Origin: Curtobacterium sp. MCLR17_007
GTDB taxonomy: Bacteria; Actinomycetota; Actinomycetes; Actinomycetales; Microbacteriaceae
Direction: 5' to 3'
Length of the DNA stretch: 64,000 nt
Assembly: GCF_003234655.2 (NCBI RefSeq)
Contig: NZ_CP126271.1
Location: 620,001-684,000, forward strand
Shown here: positions 53,241 through 61,640 of the stretch, piece by piece
How positions within the stretch are numbered: position 1 is the first letter of the stretch
Layout of the letters: every line of letters starts with the position of its first letter
Translations under genes and position numbers: made by a program
Notes under the pieces: model-generated
The model's database searches: none
Seen by the model: only the letters and a program-made list of their open reading frames with translations
Told to the model about the DNA's origin: nothing

Positions 53241-54178
53241 CGCTGGCCCCCGTCGTGCTCCGTGACGCTCGCGCTGGCGGTTGCCGTGACGCCAGCGCTG
53301 GCGGCTGCGGGGACGCTCGCGCTGGCGGCTGCCATGACGCCCGCGCTGGCGGTTGCGGGGACCAGCTCGCGCGGCGCGTAGTCGTCGGGGACCGCGGCCA
53401 CGATCGACCCGATCGCGCGGACGATGACCTCGTTCGCGCGGGCCAGTCGCTCCATCACCATGCCGTGCGTGACGGGTTCCTCGGCGCTCGCTGCCGCCTC
53501 GTCCTCGGTCGGGGCGAGGCCTGCGTCGGCGTCCGTCACGAAGGACAGGTTCACGGTGCCGATCCCGAGCTCGGCGGCGAGGGGCACCTCGGGCGTCATC
53601 GTCATGTTGATCGTGTGGCCACCGGCCTCGCGCAGCCAGACCGACTCGGCACGCGTCGAGAAGCGCGGACCCTGGATCACGACACAGGTGCCGGTCGGCC
53701 GGAACGGGACGTCGAGCGCCGCGACGGCGTCGACGGCTGCGCGCCGCAGCACCGGGTCGAACGGGTCGGCGAAGGACAGGTGCTGGACCTGGTCCTCGAA
53801 GAACGTGTCGGCGCGGCCCCACGTGCGGTCGATGAGCTGGTCGGTGACGACGAAGGTGCCCGGCGCGTAGTCGGGGTGCAGCCCGCCGACGGCACTCGAC
53901 GAGACGATCGCGCGGACGCCCAGGGAACGCAGTGCCCAGAGGTTGGCGCGGTGGTTGATCCGGTGCGGTGCCACGGAGTGGGCGCGGCCGTGCCGGGTCA
54001 GGAAGGCAACGCGCTTGCCCGCCATCGTCCCGACCGTGATCGGGGACGAGGTCGCGCCGAACGGCGTGGGGACGTCGATCTCGTCGGCGGTGCCGGGTGC
54101 GAACAGCTCGTAGAGGCCGGAGCCCCCGATCACACCGATGGTCGCGGTTCCGTCGTGCTGCGGTCGGTCGTTCTCCAC
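53237..54178 (-). CDS. S-methyl-5'-thioadenosine phosphorylase
   Basis: A 313-aa purine-phosphorylase-type enzyme: IGVIGGSGLYELF (15-27), FLTRHGRAHSVAPHRINHRAN (phosphate/His region, about 59-79), SSAVGGL, and the NMTMTPEV motif of MTA phosphorylases. It splits methylthioadenosine (or another nucleoside) to adenine and methylthioribose-1-P. The last 40 residues are Ala/Ser/Val repeats encoded by four 24-bp units and are not part of the fold. GTG at 54178 follows GGAGG. Confidence 0.88.
   Translation of the reverse strand: MENDRPQHDGTATIGVIGGSGLYELFAPGTADEIDVPTPFGATSSPITVGTMAGKRVAFLTRHGRAHSVAPHRINHRANLWALRSLGVRAIVSSSAVGGLHPDYAPGTFVVTDQLIDRTWGRADTFFEDQVQHLSFADPFDPVLRRAAVDAVAALDVPFRPTGTCVVIQGPRFSTRAESVWLREAGGHTINMTMTPEVPLAAELGIGTVNLSFVTDADAGLAPTEDEAAASAEEPVTHGMVMERLARANEVIVRAIGSIVAAVPDDYAPRELVPATASAGVMAAASASVPAAASAGVTATASASVTEHDGGQR
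53261..53356. repeat. Four 24-bp tandem repeats in the MTAP 3' end
   Basis: Copies at 53261-53284, 53285-53308, 53309-53332 and 53333-53356 share the core GCGCTGGCGG. In frame, eight residues each, so length changes would not disturb the frame. Confidence 0.85.
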
Positions 54179-54186
54179 GGGTCCTC

Positions 54187-54224
54187 CGTATCGTCGTGGG
54201 CGCGTGCGGCGCGCTGGATACGCT
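54187..54224. promoter_or_regulatory. Divergent control region, MTAP / moeA
   Basis: CGTATC (54187-54192) and GATACG (54217-54222) form an inverted repeat with a 24-bp spacer; TACGCT (54219-54224) is a possible -10 for moeA. Tentative. Confidence 0.35.
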
Positions 54225-54275
54225 ACTGATGCGCGATGCCCAGGCGCTGCACGACGAACCCATTCGGAGGCCCCC

Positions 54276-55583
54276 TTGCGAACGATCGCCCAGCACCGCG
54301 ACGCGGTGCGTGCGCTGGTCGCGCCGGTGTTGCCGGGGTCGGCTGTTTCCTCGGGTCCTGTCCCGTCGGTTCCTGGCGCGTCGGGCCCGTCGGGTCCGGC
54401 CGACGTCGATCTGGAGGCTCGGCTCGTCGACGACCTCGCTGCCGACACCGGGGCGGGGCAGGGCCACCGCGTGCTCGGACGGGCCGTCGGCTCGCCGATC
54501 CCGCTGCCGCCGTTCGACAACAGCCAGATGGACGGCTTCGCCGTGCGGGCCGCAGACGCCGGTGCCACGCTGCGCGTCGTCGCACCGATCCCCGCGGGCG
54601 TGCAGCCCGCGCCGCTGCCGGTGGGTGCTGCGGCGCCGATCATGACCGGAGCACGGATCCCGGCGGATGCCGACGCGGTGTTCCCGGTCGAGGCGACGCC
54701 CCCCGGGTCCTTCCCCGACGCGCTGGCGCTGACCACCGTCGTCGTGCCGGCCGACCTGCGGACCGGGACCTTCGTGCGGACGGCCGGGTCCGACCTGGCG
54801 CTCGACGCACCCGTCGTCCGAGCGGGCGCGCTGCTGACGCCCGCCGTGCTCGGGGCGCTGGCCTCGGCGGGGGTCTCCCGCGTCGAACTCGTCCGGCGGC
54901 CTCGGGTGCTCGTCGTGTCGACGGGGTCCGAGCTGACTGGTGCAGGGAGTGCTGGCAGCGCTGCCGGCGGTGCCGGGATCAACGACGCGAACGGGATCGC
55001 GCTGCGGGCGGCACTCGCCGAGGTCGGGGTCGAGTCCCGCACCGTCCGCGTCCCCGACGACGAAGCCCGGTTCCTCGCCGCCCTCGACGACGCCGTCGGG
55101 GACTGGGCCGATCTGGTGCTGACCACCGGCGGCATCAGCGCCGGCGCGTACGAGGTCGTGCGACAGGCCCTCGAACCCCGCGGGCTCGTCGTCACCCCGG
55201 TCGCCATGCAGCCCGGCGGACCGCAGGCGCTCGGCACCGTGCAGCTCGCCGGACGCCCCGTGCCCGTCGTCGCGTTCCCGGGCAACCCCGTGTCGGCACT
55301 CGTCTCGTTCGAGGTGTTCCTGCGCCCCGTCCTCGCCCGTGCCGCCGGCATGGACGAGTCGCGTCCGAGCCAGGTGCTGCCGGCTGCGTCCGCCGCCGAG
55401 TCGCCCGAGGGCAAGCACCAGGTCCGCCGGGGTCGCGTCGTCGACGGGCTCGTGCACTTCGTCGGGGGCCCGTCCTCGCACCTGCTGGCCCACTACGCCG
55501 ACGCCACGCACCTGGTGCACGTGCCGGTCGGCACCGCCGCCGTCGCACCCGGTGACCCCCTGACCGTCTGGAGCCTGAGATGA
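54276..55583 (+). CDS. moeA: Molybdopterin molybdenumtransferase MoeA
   Basis: A 435-aa MoeA: domain with PPFDNSQMDGFAVRAADA (about 75-92), MTGARIPADADAV, and the MPT-binding region VVSTGSEL, DANG, TTGGISAGAYE, FPGNPVSAL. It inserts molybdate into adenylated molybdopterin. TTG at 54276 is chosen because GGAGG lies five bases before it; an Ala/Gly/Ser stretch in the middle lengthens one loop. ATGA overlap with moaC. Confidence 0.93.
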   Translation: MRTIAQHRDAVRALVAPVLPGSAVSSGPVPSVPGASGPSGPADVDLEARLVDDLAADTGAGQGHRVLGRAVGSPIPLPPFDNSQMDGFAVRAADAGATLRVVAPIPAGVQPAPLPVGAAAPIMTGARIPADADAVFPVEATPPGSFPDALALTTVVVPADLRTGTFVRTAGSDLALDAPVVRAGALLTPAVLGALASAGVSRVELVRRPRVLVVSTGSELTGAGSAGSAAGGAGINDANGIALRAALAEVGVESRTVRVPDDEARFLAALDDAVGDWADLVLTTGGISAGAYEVVRQALEPRGLVVTPVAMQPGGPQALGTVQLAGRPVPVVAFPGNPVSALVSFEVFLRPVLARAAGMDESRPSQVLPAASAAESPEGKHQVRRGRVVDGLVHFVGGPSSHLLAHYADATHLVHVPVGTAAVAPGDPLTVWSLR

Positions 55584-56092
55584 CCGACGACCCCGCCCCG
55601 CTGTCGACGACCGAGCAGCCACAGGCCGAGCTCTCCCACGTCCGTGCCGACGGCAGCGCCCACATGGTCGACGTCTCCGACAAGGACGTCACCGCCCGGT
55701 CCGCCACCGCCACCGCCACCCTGGTGACCCGCCCGGACGTGGTCGCACGGATCCTCGACGGCTCGCTGCCCAAGGGCGAGGTCATCGGAACCGCCCGGAT
55801 CGCGGCGATCATGGCGGTGAAGAAGACCTCGGACCTGGTGCCGCTCTGCCATCCGCTCCCCATCGCCGGCGTGCAGGTCGACATCACCGGCACCGAGGAC
55901 CGGGTCGTCGTCGAGGTCTCGGTGCGCACGACCTCGCGCACCGGCGTCGAGATGGAAGCCCTCACCGGCGCGAGCGTCGGCGCGCTGACCGTGTACGACA
56001 TGGTGAAGGCCGTCGACCGCACGGCCACGATCACGGACGTCCGGGTGCTCGAGAAGCACGGTGGCCGGTCCGGGGACTGGAGCGCACGATGA
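55580..56092 (+). CDS. moaC: Cyclic pyranopterin monophosphate synthase MoaC
   Basis: A 170-aa MoaC: HMVDVSDKDVTAR, KKTSDLVPLCHPLPI (catalytic Lys/His), and TGVEMEALTGASVGALTVYDM. It converts the MoaA product into cPMP. Coupled to genes on both sides by ATGA. The partner moaA is not in the window. Confidence 0.95.
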   Translation: MTDDPAPLSTTEQPQAELSHVRADGSAHMVDVSDKDVTARSATATATLVTRPDVVARILDGSLPKGEVIGTARIAAIMAVKKTSDLVPLCHPLPIAGVQVDITGTEDRVVVEVSVRTTSRTGVEMEALTGASVGALTVYDMVKAVDRTATITDVRVLEKHGGRSGDWSAR

Positions 56093-56601
56093 CCTCGCAG
56101 CCGACCAGGGGGCGCGGGGTGGTCGTCGTCGTGTCGACCTCGGCCGCCGCCGACCCCGCGCTCGACACCACCGGCCCCACGATCGCCGCGTGGCTCCGTG
56201 CGCACGACTTCACCGTCGACGAGCCGGTGATCGTGCCCGACGGCGGCCCCGTCGCGGCGACGGTCACCGCCGGGCTGCTCGCCGACGCCCGCGTGGTCAT
56301 CACGACCGGCGGCACCGGGGTCACCCCGACCGACCGCACCCCCGAAGCCGTCGCCCCGCTGCTCGACCTCGAGCTGCCCGGTGTGCTCGAAGAGGTCCGT
56401 CGACGCGGCCTCGCCGGTGCCGGACCGACCGCCCTGCTCAGCCGCGGTGTCGCGGGCATCGCCTCGACCGGGGCCTTCGTCGTGACGTTGCCCGGGTCGC
56501 GCGGGGGCGTCGCCGACGGGCTCGCCGTGCTCGACGGGCTGCTCGACCACGTGCTGGCCCAGGTGCACGGCGAGGGTCACGCCCGTCGGAGCCACTCGTG
56601 A
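56089..56601 (+). CDS. MogA/MoaB-family molybdopterin adenylyltransferase
   Basis: A 170-aa MoCF domain protein: VVVVSTSAA start, VITTGGTGVTPTDRTPEA and VTLPGSRGGVADGLAVL. It adenylates molybdopterin for MoeA. MogA and MoaB cannot be told apart by eye. Overlaps both neighbours. Confidence 0.92.
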   Translation: MTSQPTRGRGVVVVVSTSAAADPALDTTGPTIAAWLRAHDFTVDEPVIVPDGGPVAATVTAGLLADARVVITTGGTGVTPTDRTPEAVAPLLDLELPGVLEEVRRRGLAGAGPTALLSRGVAGIASTGAFVVTLPGSRGGVADGLAVLDGLLDHVLAQVHGEGHARRSHS

Positions 56602-57038
56602 CCGCCCCGGCGGCGGCCGACCGGGTCGTGCTCGCCGACGTCGTGGACACTGCCGTGACGGTCGAACAGGTCTCCGCCGCGGTGGCGACCGACCAGGACG
56701 GCGCCGTCGTCACCTTCGCCGGGGTCGTCCGCGACCACGACGGTGGCAAGGGCGTCACGGCGCTCGGGTACGAACGACACCCCAGTGCCGGTGACGTCAT
56801 CGCCGAGGTGGCCCGCTCGATCGCAGCCGACCACCCCGGGGTCCGCATCGCCGTCCTGCACCGCGTCGGGGACCTCGTGGTGGGCGACGTCGCGCTCGCC
56901 GCAGCGGTGTCCTCGCCACACCGGGCCGAGGCGTTCGCTGCCTGCGCCGCGCTGATCGACCTGGTGAAGGAACGCACGCCGATCTGGAAGCACCAGGAGT
57001 TCACCGACGGATCGGACGAGTGGGTCGCGTCCCTCTGA
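56598..57038 (+). CDS. moaE: Molybdopterin synthase catalytic subunit MoaE
   Basis: A 146-aa MoaE: GAVVTFAGVVRDHDGGKGV, LGYERHPSAGD, and the two catalytic lysines in LVKERTPIWKHQEF. It transfers sulphur from MoaD to cPMP; moaD is not seen here. GTG overlaps the mogA stop. Confidence 0.94.
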   Translation: MTAPAAADRVVLADVVDTAVTVEQVSAAVATDQDGAVVTFAGVVRDHDGGKGVTALGYERHPSAGDVIAEVARSIAADHPGVRIAVLHRVGDLVVGDVALAAAVSSPHRAEAFAACAALIDLVKERTPIWKHQEFTDGSDEWVASL

Positions 57039-57083
57039 CGCGGGCATGGCGGCGGTCCACAGCCGGGCCGTAGGATCCGGGAC

Positions 57084-57479
57084 ATGATCGTCCTGCCCGT
57101 GGTCACCGTGCTGCTGACGGTGTTCGCCCTGATCGACATCCTGACCAAGACGGACGACCAGATCCGCGGCCTGCCGAAGATCGCGTGGGTCATCCTCGTC
57201 GTGCTCGTCCCGGTCGTCGGCGGAATCGTCTGGTTCGTCGTCGGTCACGACTGGGCCCCTGGTGAGCGGAACCACGGCCGGTACCTCGAGCCGAACCGCG
57301 ACCAGGACCGGCACCCCCCGCTCGGACATGCCCGCGCCGCCCATGGCGACCGCCGCGTGACGACCACCGAGCAGGAGCTCGCCGACCTCGACCGCGAGAT
57401 CGAGTTCTGGCAGGCGAAGGCCCGACTCGAGCGAGCGCAGGACACCGCGGGGGAGTCCGACGCGGCCCCGGCGAACTGA
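57084..57479 (+). CDS. PLDc_N-domain membrane protein
   Basis: A 131-aa protein with two helices (about 4-22 and 31-53) forming a phospholipase-D N-terminal-type domain (FALIDILTKTDDQIRGLPKIAWVILVVL split around the loop) and a polar tail with an EQELADLDREIEFWQAK coiled coil. Function unknown. ATG at 57084 is seven bases after TAGGAT (leaderless). Confidence 0.85.
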   Translation: MIVLPVVTVLLTVFALIDILTKTDDQIRGLPKIAWVILVVLVPVVGGIVWFVVGHDWAPGERNHGRYLEPNRDQDRHPPLGHARAAHGDRRVTTTEQELADLDREIEFWQAKARLERAQDTAGESDAAPAN

Positions 57480-57492
57480 TCCGCGCTTGGTT

Positions 57493-57634
57493 CGAACCTC
57501 GCACGGTGCGAGGTTCGCGGTGTCGCACGGTGCAAGGTTCGCGGCCCGTGCGACGTTGATCGTGTCGTGCGAGGAAACAGCGCCGCACCACGCCGCGAAC
57601 CTCGCACCGGCCGCTGACCTCGCACGGTGCGAGG
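57493..57634. repeat. Cluster of CCTCGCAC-G-GTGCGAGG palindromes
   Basis: CGAACCTCGCAC-G-GTGCGAGGTTCG is perfect at 57493-57517; CGCACGGTGCAAGGTTCGCGG is a half-diverged copy at 57524-57544; CGCGAACCTCGCACC is a single arm near 57595; CCTCGCAC-G-GTGCGAGG is perfect at 57618-57634. They fill the 235-bp gap before the ABC-F gene. Possibly regulator sites or a small repeated element. Confidence 0.75.
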
Positions 57635-57714
57635 CGGCCCCGCAGCCCGCCCCGCGCAGCCCCTCCCGCACCCGCCCGCACCGCGCACGCCCGCGCGCCG
57701 CCTACCCTTGACGG

Positions 57715-59595
57715 GTGGCACATCTCCTCGGCGCCGAGAACCTGCATCTCGAGTTCCCCACCCGCACCGTCTTCGACAGCGTCACCATCGGCATCGACGA
57801 GGGTGACCGCATCGGCGTCGTCGGCCGGAACGGTGACGGCAAGTCGACCCTCCTGAGCCTGCTGTCCAAGCGGCTCGAGCCCGACACCGGCCGTGTGACG
57901 CACCGCCGCGGCGTGACCGTCGGCGTCCTCGACCAGCGCGACGCCCTGCCCGCGGGCCAGACCGTCGGCGCGGTCGTCGTCGGCGACCGCGAGGAGCACG
58001 AGTGGGCTGGCGACCCGAAGATCCGTGACGTGATCGGCGGACTCGTGTCCGACATCCCGTGGGACGAACTCGTCGACGACCTGTCCGGTGGGCAGCGGCG
58101 GCGCGTGACGCTCGCGCGGCTGCTCGTCGGCGACTGGGACGTCTTGTTCCTCGACGAGCCGACCAACCACCTCGACGTCGAGGGCATCCAGTGGCTGGCC
58201 GAGCACGTCAACCGTCGCTGGCCAGCGAACCAGGGCGGGCTCGTCGTCGTGACGCACGACCGGTGGTTCCTGGACGCCGTGTCGACCGACACGTGGGAGG
58301 TGCACGACGGCATCGTCGAGCCCTTCGAGGGCGGCTACGCGGCCTACATCCTGCAGCGCGTCGAGCGTGACCGGCAGGCCGCGGCGAGCGAGCAGCGCCG
58401 GCAGAACCTGGCGCGCAAGGAGCTCGCGTGGCTCCGCCGCGGCGCCCCGGCCCGCACCAGCAAGCCGAAGTTCCGCATCGACGCGGCCAACGCGCTCATC
58501 GACGACGTGCCGCCGCTGCGCGACACCGTCGCCTTGTCGAAGACCGCCACCGCGCGGCTCGGCAAGGACGTCGTTGACCTGCTCGACGTCGGCGTCACCT
58601 ACCCCGGTGCCGACGAGCCGACCATCCGCAGCATCGAGTGGCGCATCGCACCCGGGGAGCGCACCGGCATCCTCGGTCCGAACGGCGCCGGCAAGTCGAC
58701 GCTGCTCTCCCTCATCGCGGGGCGCCTGCAGCCGACCAGCGGCCGCGTGAAGACGGGGAAGACCGTGCAGGTCGCGGTCCTCGACCAGCAGCTCGCCGAC
58801 CTGGCGCAGTACGCGGGCGACCGCGTGCGCGAGGTCGTCGCCCGCAAGAAGACGAGCTACGTCGCCGACGGCAAGGAGATGACGCCCTCGCAGCTGCTGG
58901 AGCGCCTGGGCTTCACTTCCGAGCAGCTCTCCACGCCCGTCAAGGACCTGTCCGGCGGCCAGAAGCGCCGGCTGCAGCTCATGCTCATCCTGCTCGACGA
59001 GCCGAACCTGCTGATCCTCGACGAGCCGACCAACGACCTCGACACCGACATGCTCGCCGCCATGGAGGACCTCCTCGACACCTGGCCGGGCACCCTGCTC
59101 GTCGTGAGCCACGACCGGTACCTGCTCGAGCGCGTCACCGACCAGCAGTACGCCGTGCTCGGCGGGCACCTCCGTCACCTGCCGGGCGGGGTCGACGAGT
59201 ACATGCGGCTGCGTGCGGCCGGGACCGGTGGCGGGACCGCTTCAGCGGCTGCCGCCGCGACGGCCGGGAGGCCCGACACCGCTGGCGGGACCGGCTCGGC
59301 CGGTGCTGCCGGCGGCTCCGGAACCGCGGGTGCGTCCGGCGGGTCGGCTGCGGCCGGTGGATCCGGCCTGACGGGGGCCGAGCGTCGCACCGCCGAGAAG
59401 GAGATGTCGGCCCTCGACCGCCGGATCGCCCGCATCGGGGCCGACCGACAGACGCTGCTCGACCTGTTCGCCGGGCACGACCAGTCCGACTACGCCGGGC
59501 TCGGAGAGCTGCAGACGAAGCTCGCGGAACTCGAGGTGGAGATCGAGCAGCTCGAGGAACGCTGGCTCGAGGTCGCGGAGCAGCTCGGGGTCTAG
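57715..59595 (+). CDS. ABC-F family ATPase (Uup-like)
   Basis: A 626-aa protein with two ATPase domains and no membrane part. Walker A GRNGDGKST (about 38-46) and GPNGAGKST (about 322-330); signatures LSGGQRRR and LSGGQKRR; Walker B LFLDEPTNHLD and LILDEPTNDLD. A Gly/Ala/Ser-rich linker (about 502-555) leads to the C-terminal coiled coil typical of Uup. ABC-F proteins act on ribosomes. GTG at 57715 is six bases after TACCCT (leaderless). Stop overlaps the convergent VOC stop. Confidence 0.93.
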   Translation: MAHLLGAENLHLEFPTRTVFDSVTIGIDEGDRIGVVGRNGDGKSTLLSLLSKRLEPDTGRVTHRRGVTVGVLDQRDALPAGQTVGAVVVGDREEHEWAGDPKIRDVIGGLVSDIPWDELVDDLSGGQRRRVTLARLLVGDWDVLFLDEPTNHLDVEGIQWLAEHVNRRWPANQGGLVVVTHDRWFLDAVSTDTWEVHDGIVEPFEGGYAAYILQRVERDRQAAASEQRRQNLARKELAWLRRGAPARTSKPKFRIDAANALIDDVPPLRDTVALSKTATARLGKDVVDLLDVGVTYPGADEPTIRSIEWRIAPGERTGILGPNGAGKSTLLSLIAGRLQPTSGRVKTGKTVQVAVLDQQLADLAQYAGDRVREVVARKKTSYVADGKEMTPSQLLERLGFTSEQLSTPVKDLSGGQKRRLQLMLILLDEPNLLILDEPTNDLDTDMLAAMEDLLDTWPGTLLVVSHDRYLLERVTDQQYAVLGGHLRHLPGGVDEYMRLRAAGTGGGTASAAAAATAGRPDTAGGTGSAGAAGGSGTAGASGGSAAAGGSGLTGAERRTAEKEMSALDRRIARIGADRQTLLDLFAGHDQSDYAGLGELQTKLAELEVEIEQLEERWLEVAEQLGV

Positions 59596-60041
59596 ACGGT
59601 CGTCGCTTCGGGGACGACGTCCGCGGGGTCGCCGCCGCCCGGGTTCGCGACGACCTCCCACAGGTGGCCGTCCGGGTCCTGGAAGAAGCCGGAGTACATG
59701 CCCCAGGGCCGTGTGTACGGCGGCTGCAGCATCCTGGCACCGGCCGCGCGGGCCTGTTCCAGGAACGCGTCCGCTGCCTCGCGGGACGGGACGAAGTGCC
59801 CGATGGTCGACGTCGGCGCCGTCGCCAGGTCGACGCCCGAGTCCTTCGCCATGTCGTCGCGACCGTAGACGCTGACGACCAGCCCGTCGTCGAGCGTGAA
59901 CATCGCCGTCGTCCCGCCCGGGGTCGTCTCGGTCGCGGGGTGCTCGGTGCCGATGACGCCGCTGCCCTCGATGCCGAGCAGGGCGCGGTAGAACGCAGCC
60001 GAGCGCTCGACGTCGGCGACCGCGAGGGTGATGGCGTGCAT
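59592..60041 (-). CDS. VOC-family (glyoxalase-like) protein
   Basis: A 149-aa vicinal-oxygen-chelate fold protein: ITLAVADVERSAAFYRALLG start and SGFFQDPDGHLWEVV end, with metal ligands likely His4-region/His and Glu in HLWE. Substrate unknown; relatives include lactoylglutathione lyase and bleomycin-resistance-type proteins. TAGCCT six bases before the ATG on the minus strand (leaderless). Confidence 0.87.
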   Translation of the reverse strand: MHAITLAVADVERSAAFYRALLGIEGSGVIGTEHPATETTPGGTTAMFTLDDGLVVSVYGRDDMAKDSGVDLATAPTSTIGHFVPSREAADAFLEQARAAGARMLQPPYTRPWGMYSGFFQDPDGHLWEVVANPGGGDPADVVPEATTV

Positions 60042-60064
60042 GGCCGCAGGCTACGCCGGACCGC

Positions 60065-61489
60065 TCACCGGTGCCGGGTGCCCGGAGGCCTGGTGTCCGA
60101 CGATCGCACCGACCGTGCCGGCCGCTCCGACGGTGCTGCTCGCTCCGACCGGGCTGCGCCCTGCGCCTGTGGTGCCGTGGCTGCGAGCCCGCCGCAGCGC
60201 CACAGGCTGGCCGCGAGCACGTCGATCTCGTGCCGCGTCGCAGGGTCACTCGTCCCCTCGGCGAACACCGTGAACGCGATGCGGTCCCCGGCGACCTCGT
60301 CGGTGACGCCCGTGAGCCCGAACATGTCGTCGAGCGTCCCGGTCTTGCCGCGGACGTGCCCCCGGGCGTCGCGGGCCGCGCCGGTGAAGCGGCCGTCTTC
60401 GTCCAACGTGCCGGTCCGGCCTGCGATCGCGAGGCCTCGATCCACTGGCTCGAGTCCGTCGCGGTGGGTCGCGACCGCCCGCATGAGGGTCGTCAGCGTG
60501 GCCGCGGGCACCCGGTTGTCCGGGCTCAGCCCCGAGCCGTCGACCAGGCGCAGCCCGTCGGTCGGCACGTGGACCTCGTGGAGCGCCTTCGTGGTGCCGA
60601 CCTGGACGGCGTCGAACGAGCGACCAGCCCCTTCGGCGATCGCGACGTGCCGGGCGAGGACCTCGGCCAGCGTGTCGTCCGAGTGGGTCAGCAGCGTGCC
60701 GACCAGCTCCGACACGGTGGCCGAGCGCACGGTCCCGAGCGTCCGGGCCCCGGTGGACGGCGTCACCGACGTCGTCTCGACGCGGACGTCCGGCCCGAGC
60801 AGCGCCGCGAAGGACGTCGCCGCGCGAGTGACCGCGCCGGTGCTCCGGAGCGAGTACGCCTCGGTCGGGTCGTCGCGATCACCGTCGACCATGAGCGCGG
60901 TGATGTTCGAGACGCTGCCGCTCGTGCGGGCGCTCTCGGTCCAGCTCGGGTGCCACGCCGGGCCGTCGAACAGGTCGGTGTCGACCCGGACGACCTCGAT
61001 CGGCGCGGGGTGCGCCGCGCGGACCTGGCGCGCCAGGTCGTCCAGGTGTGCGGCGCCCGGGTAGACGCTGTCCTGCCCGGACGGCAGTCGGCTCAGCGTG
61101 GGGTCGCCACCACCGACCAGGACCACGCTGTCCGACTCGGCCCCCGCGACCACCGTCGTGGTGAACCGGCGGTCGGGTCCGAGCGCGGCGAGCGCTGCCG
61201 ACGCGGTGATGAGCTTCATCGTGCTGCCCGTCTGTGTCGGCTCGTCGCCCCGGACCGAGAGCACGGACTTCCCGGAGTCCACCGAGCGGGCGTCGAGGAA
61301 CAGCGTGCCCGAGGTCCACCGCGTGGCCAGGGCGTCCGCGGTGCACCGGCGTTCGGCGGCAGCCGCTCTGCCCTCGCGGTCGCCGATCACGGCCGTCCCG
61401 ACGGCGACGCCACCGAGCACGAGGCCGAGCACCGTCGTGAACGCCACGACGTAGGGGTAGCGGCGGAGGAAGGAGCGGTGATCGGTCAC
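60065..61489 (-). CDS. dacB: D-alanyl-D-alanine carboxypeptidase/endopeptidase (PBP4, class C PBP)
   Basis: A 474-aa protein: N-terminal membrane anchor (about 14-36), active-site S89-x-x-K92 (GSTMK), second motif S270-D271-D272 (HSDDTLAE), and K382-T383-G384 (RGKTGTL). It trims or cleaves peptidoglycan cross-links outside the membrane. The family's second motif is normally SxN; here Asp replaces Asn. The tail is Arg/Ser/Pro-rich. GTG at 61489. Confidence 0.88.
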   Translation of the reverse strand: MTDHRSFLRRYPYVVAFTTVLGLVLGGVAVGTAVIGDREGRAAAAERRCTADALATRWTSGTLFLDARSVDSGKSVLSVRGDEPTQTGSTMKLITASAALAALGPDRRFTTTVVAGAESDSVVLVGGGDPTLSRLPSGQDSVYPGAAHLDDLARQVRAAHPAPIEVVRVDTDLFDGPAWHPSWTESARTSGSVSNITALMVDGDRDDPTEAYSLRSTGAVTRAATSFAALLGPDVRVETTSVTPSTGARTLGTVRSATVSELVGTLLTHSDDTLAEVLARHVAIAEGAGRSFDAVQVGTTKALHEVHVPTDGLRLVDGSGLSPDNRVPAATLTTLMRAVATHRDGLEPVDRGLAIAGRTGTLDEDGRFTGAARDARGHVRGKTGTLDDMFGLTGVTDEVAGDRIAFTVFAEGTSDPATRHEIDVLAASLWRCGGLAATAPQAQGAARSERAAPSERPARSVRSSDTRPPGTRHR

Positions 61490-61586
61490 CCGACCATCGT
61501 CGCGAGGGACCGGCTGCGCGGCATCGACCCCAGGGCTGAAGTGAGCGGATCTCGTTCGGTCGCTCGGGTGAGGCCAGCTCGGTCTC

Positions 61587-61640
61587 GGAGCGCTCGGCGT
61601 GCGGTCGGCGCGGTTCGGGAGCGCTCGGCGTGCGGTCGGC
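61587..61640. repeat. Two 23-bp direct repeats, 31-bp period
   Basis: The same 23-bp sequence, starting GGAGCGCTCGG, at 61587-61609 and 61618-61640, between the MarR stop and the PBP4 start on the minus strand. The second copy ends at the MarR stop codon. Confidence 0.75.
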
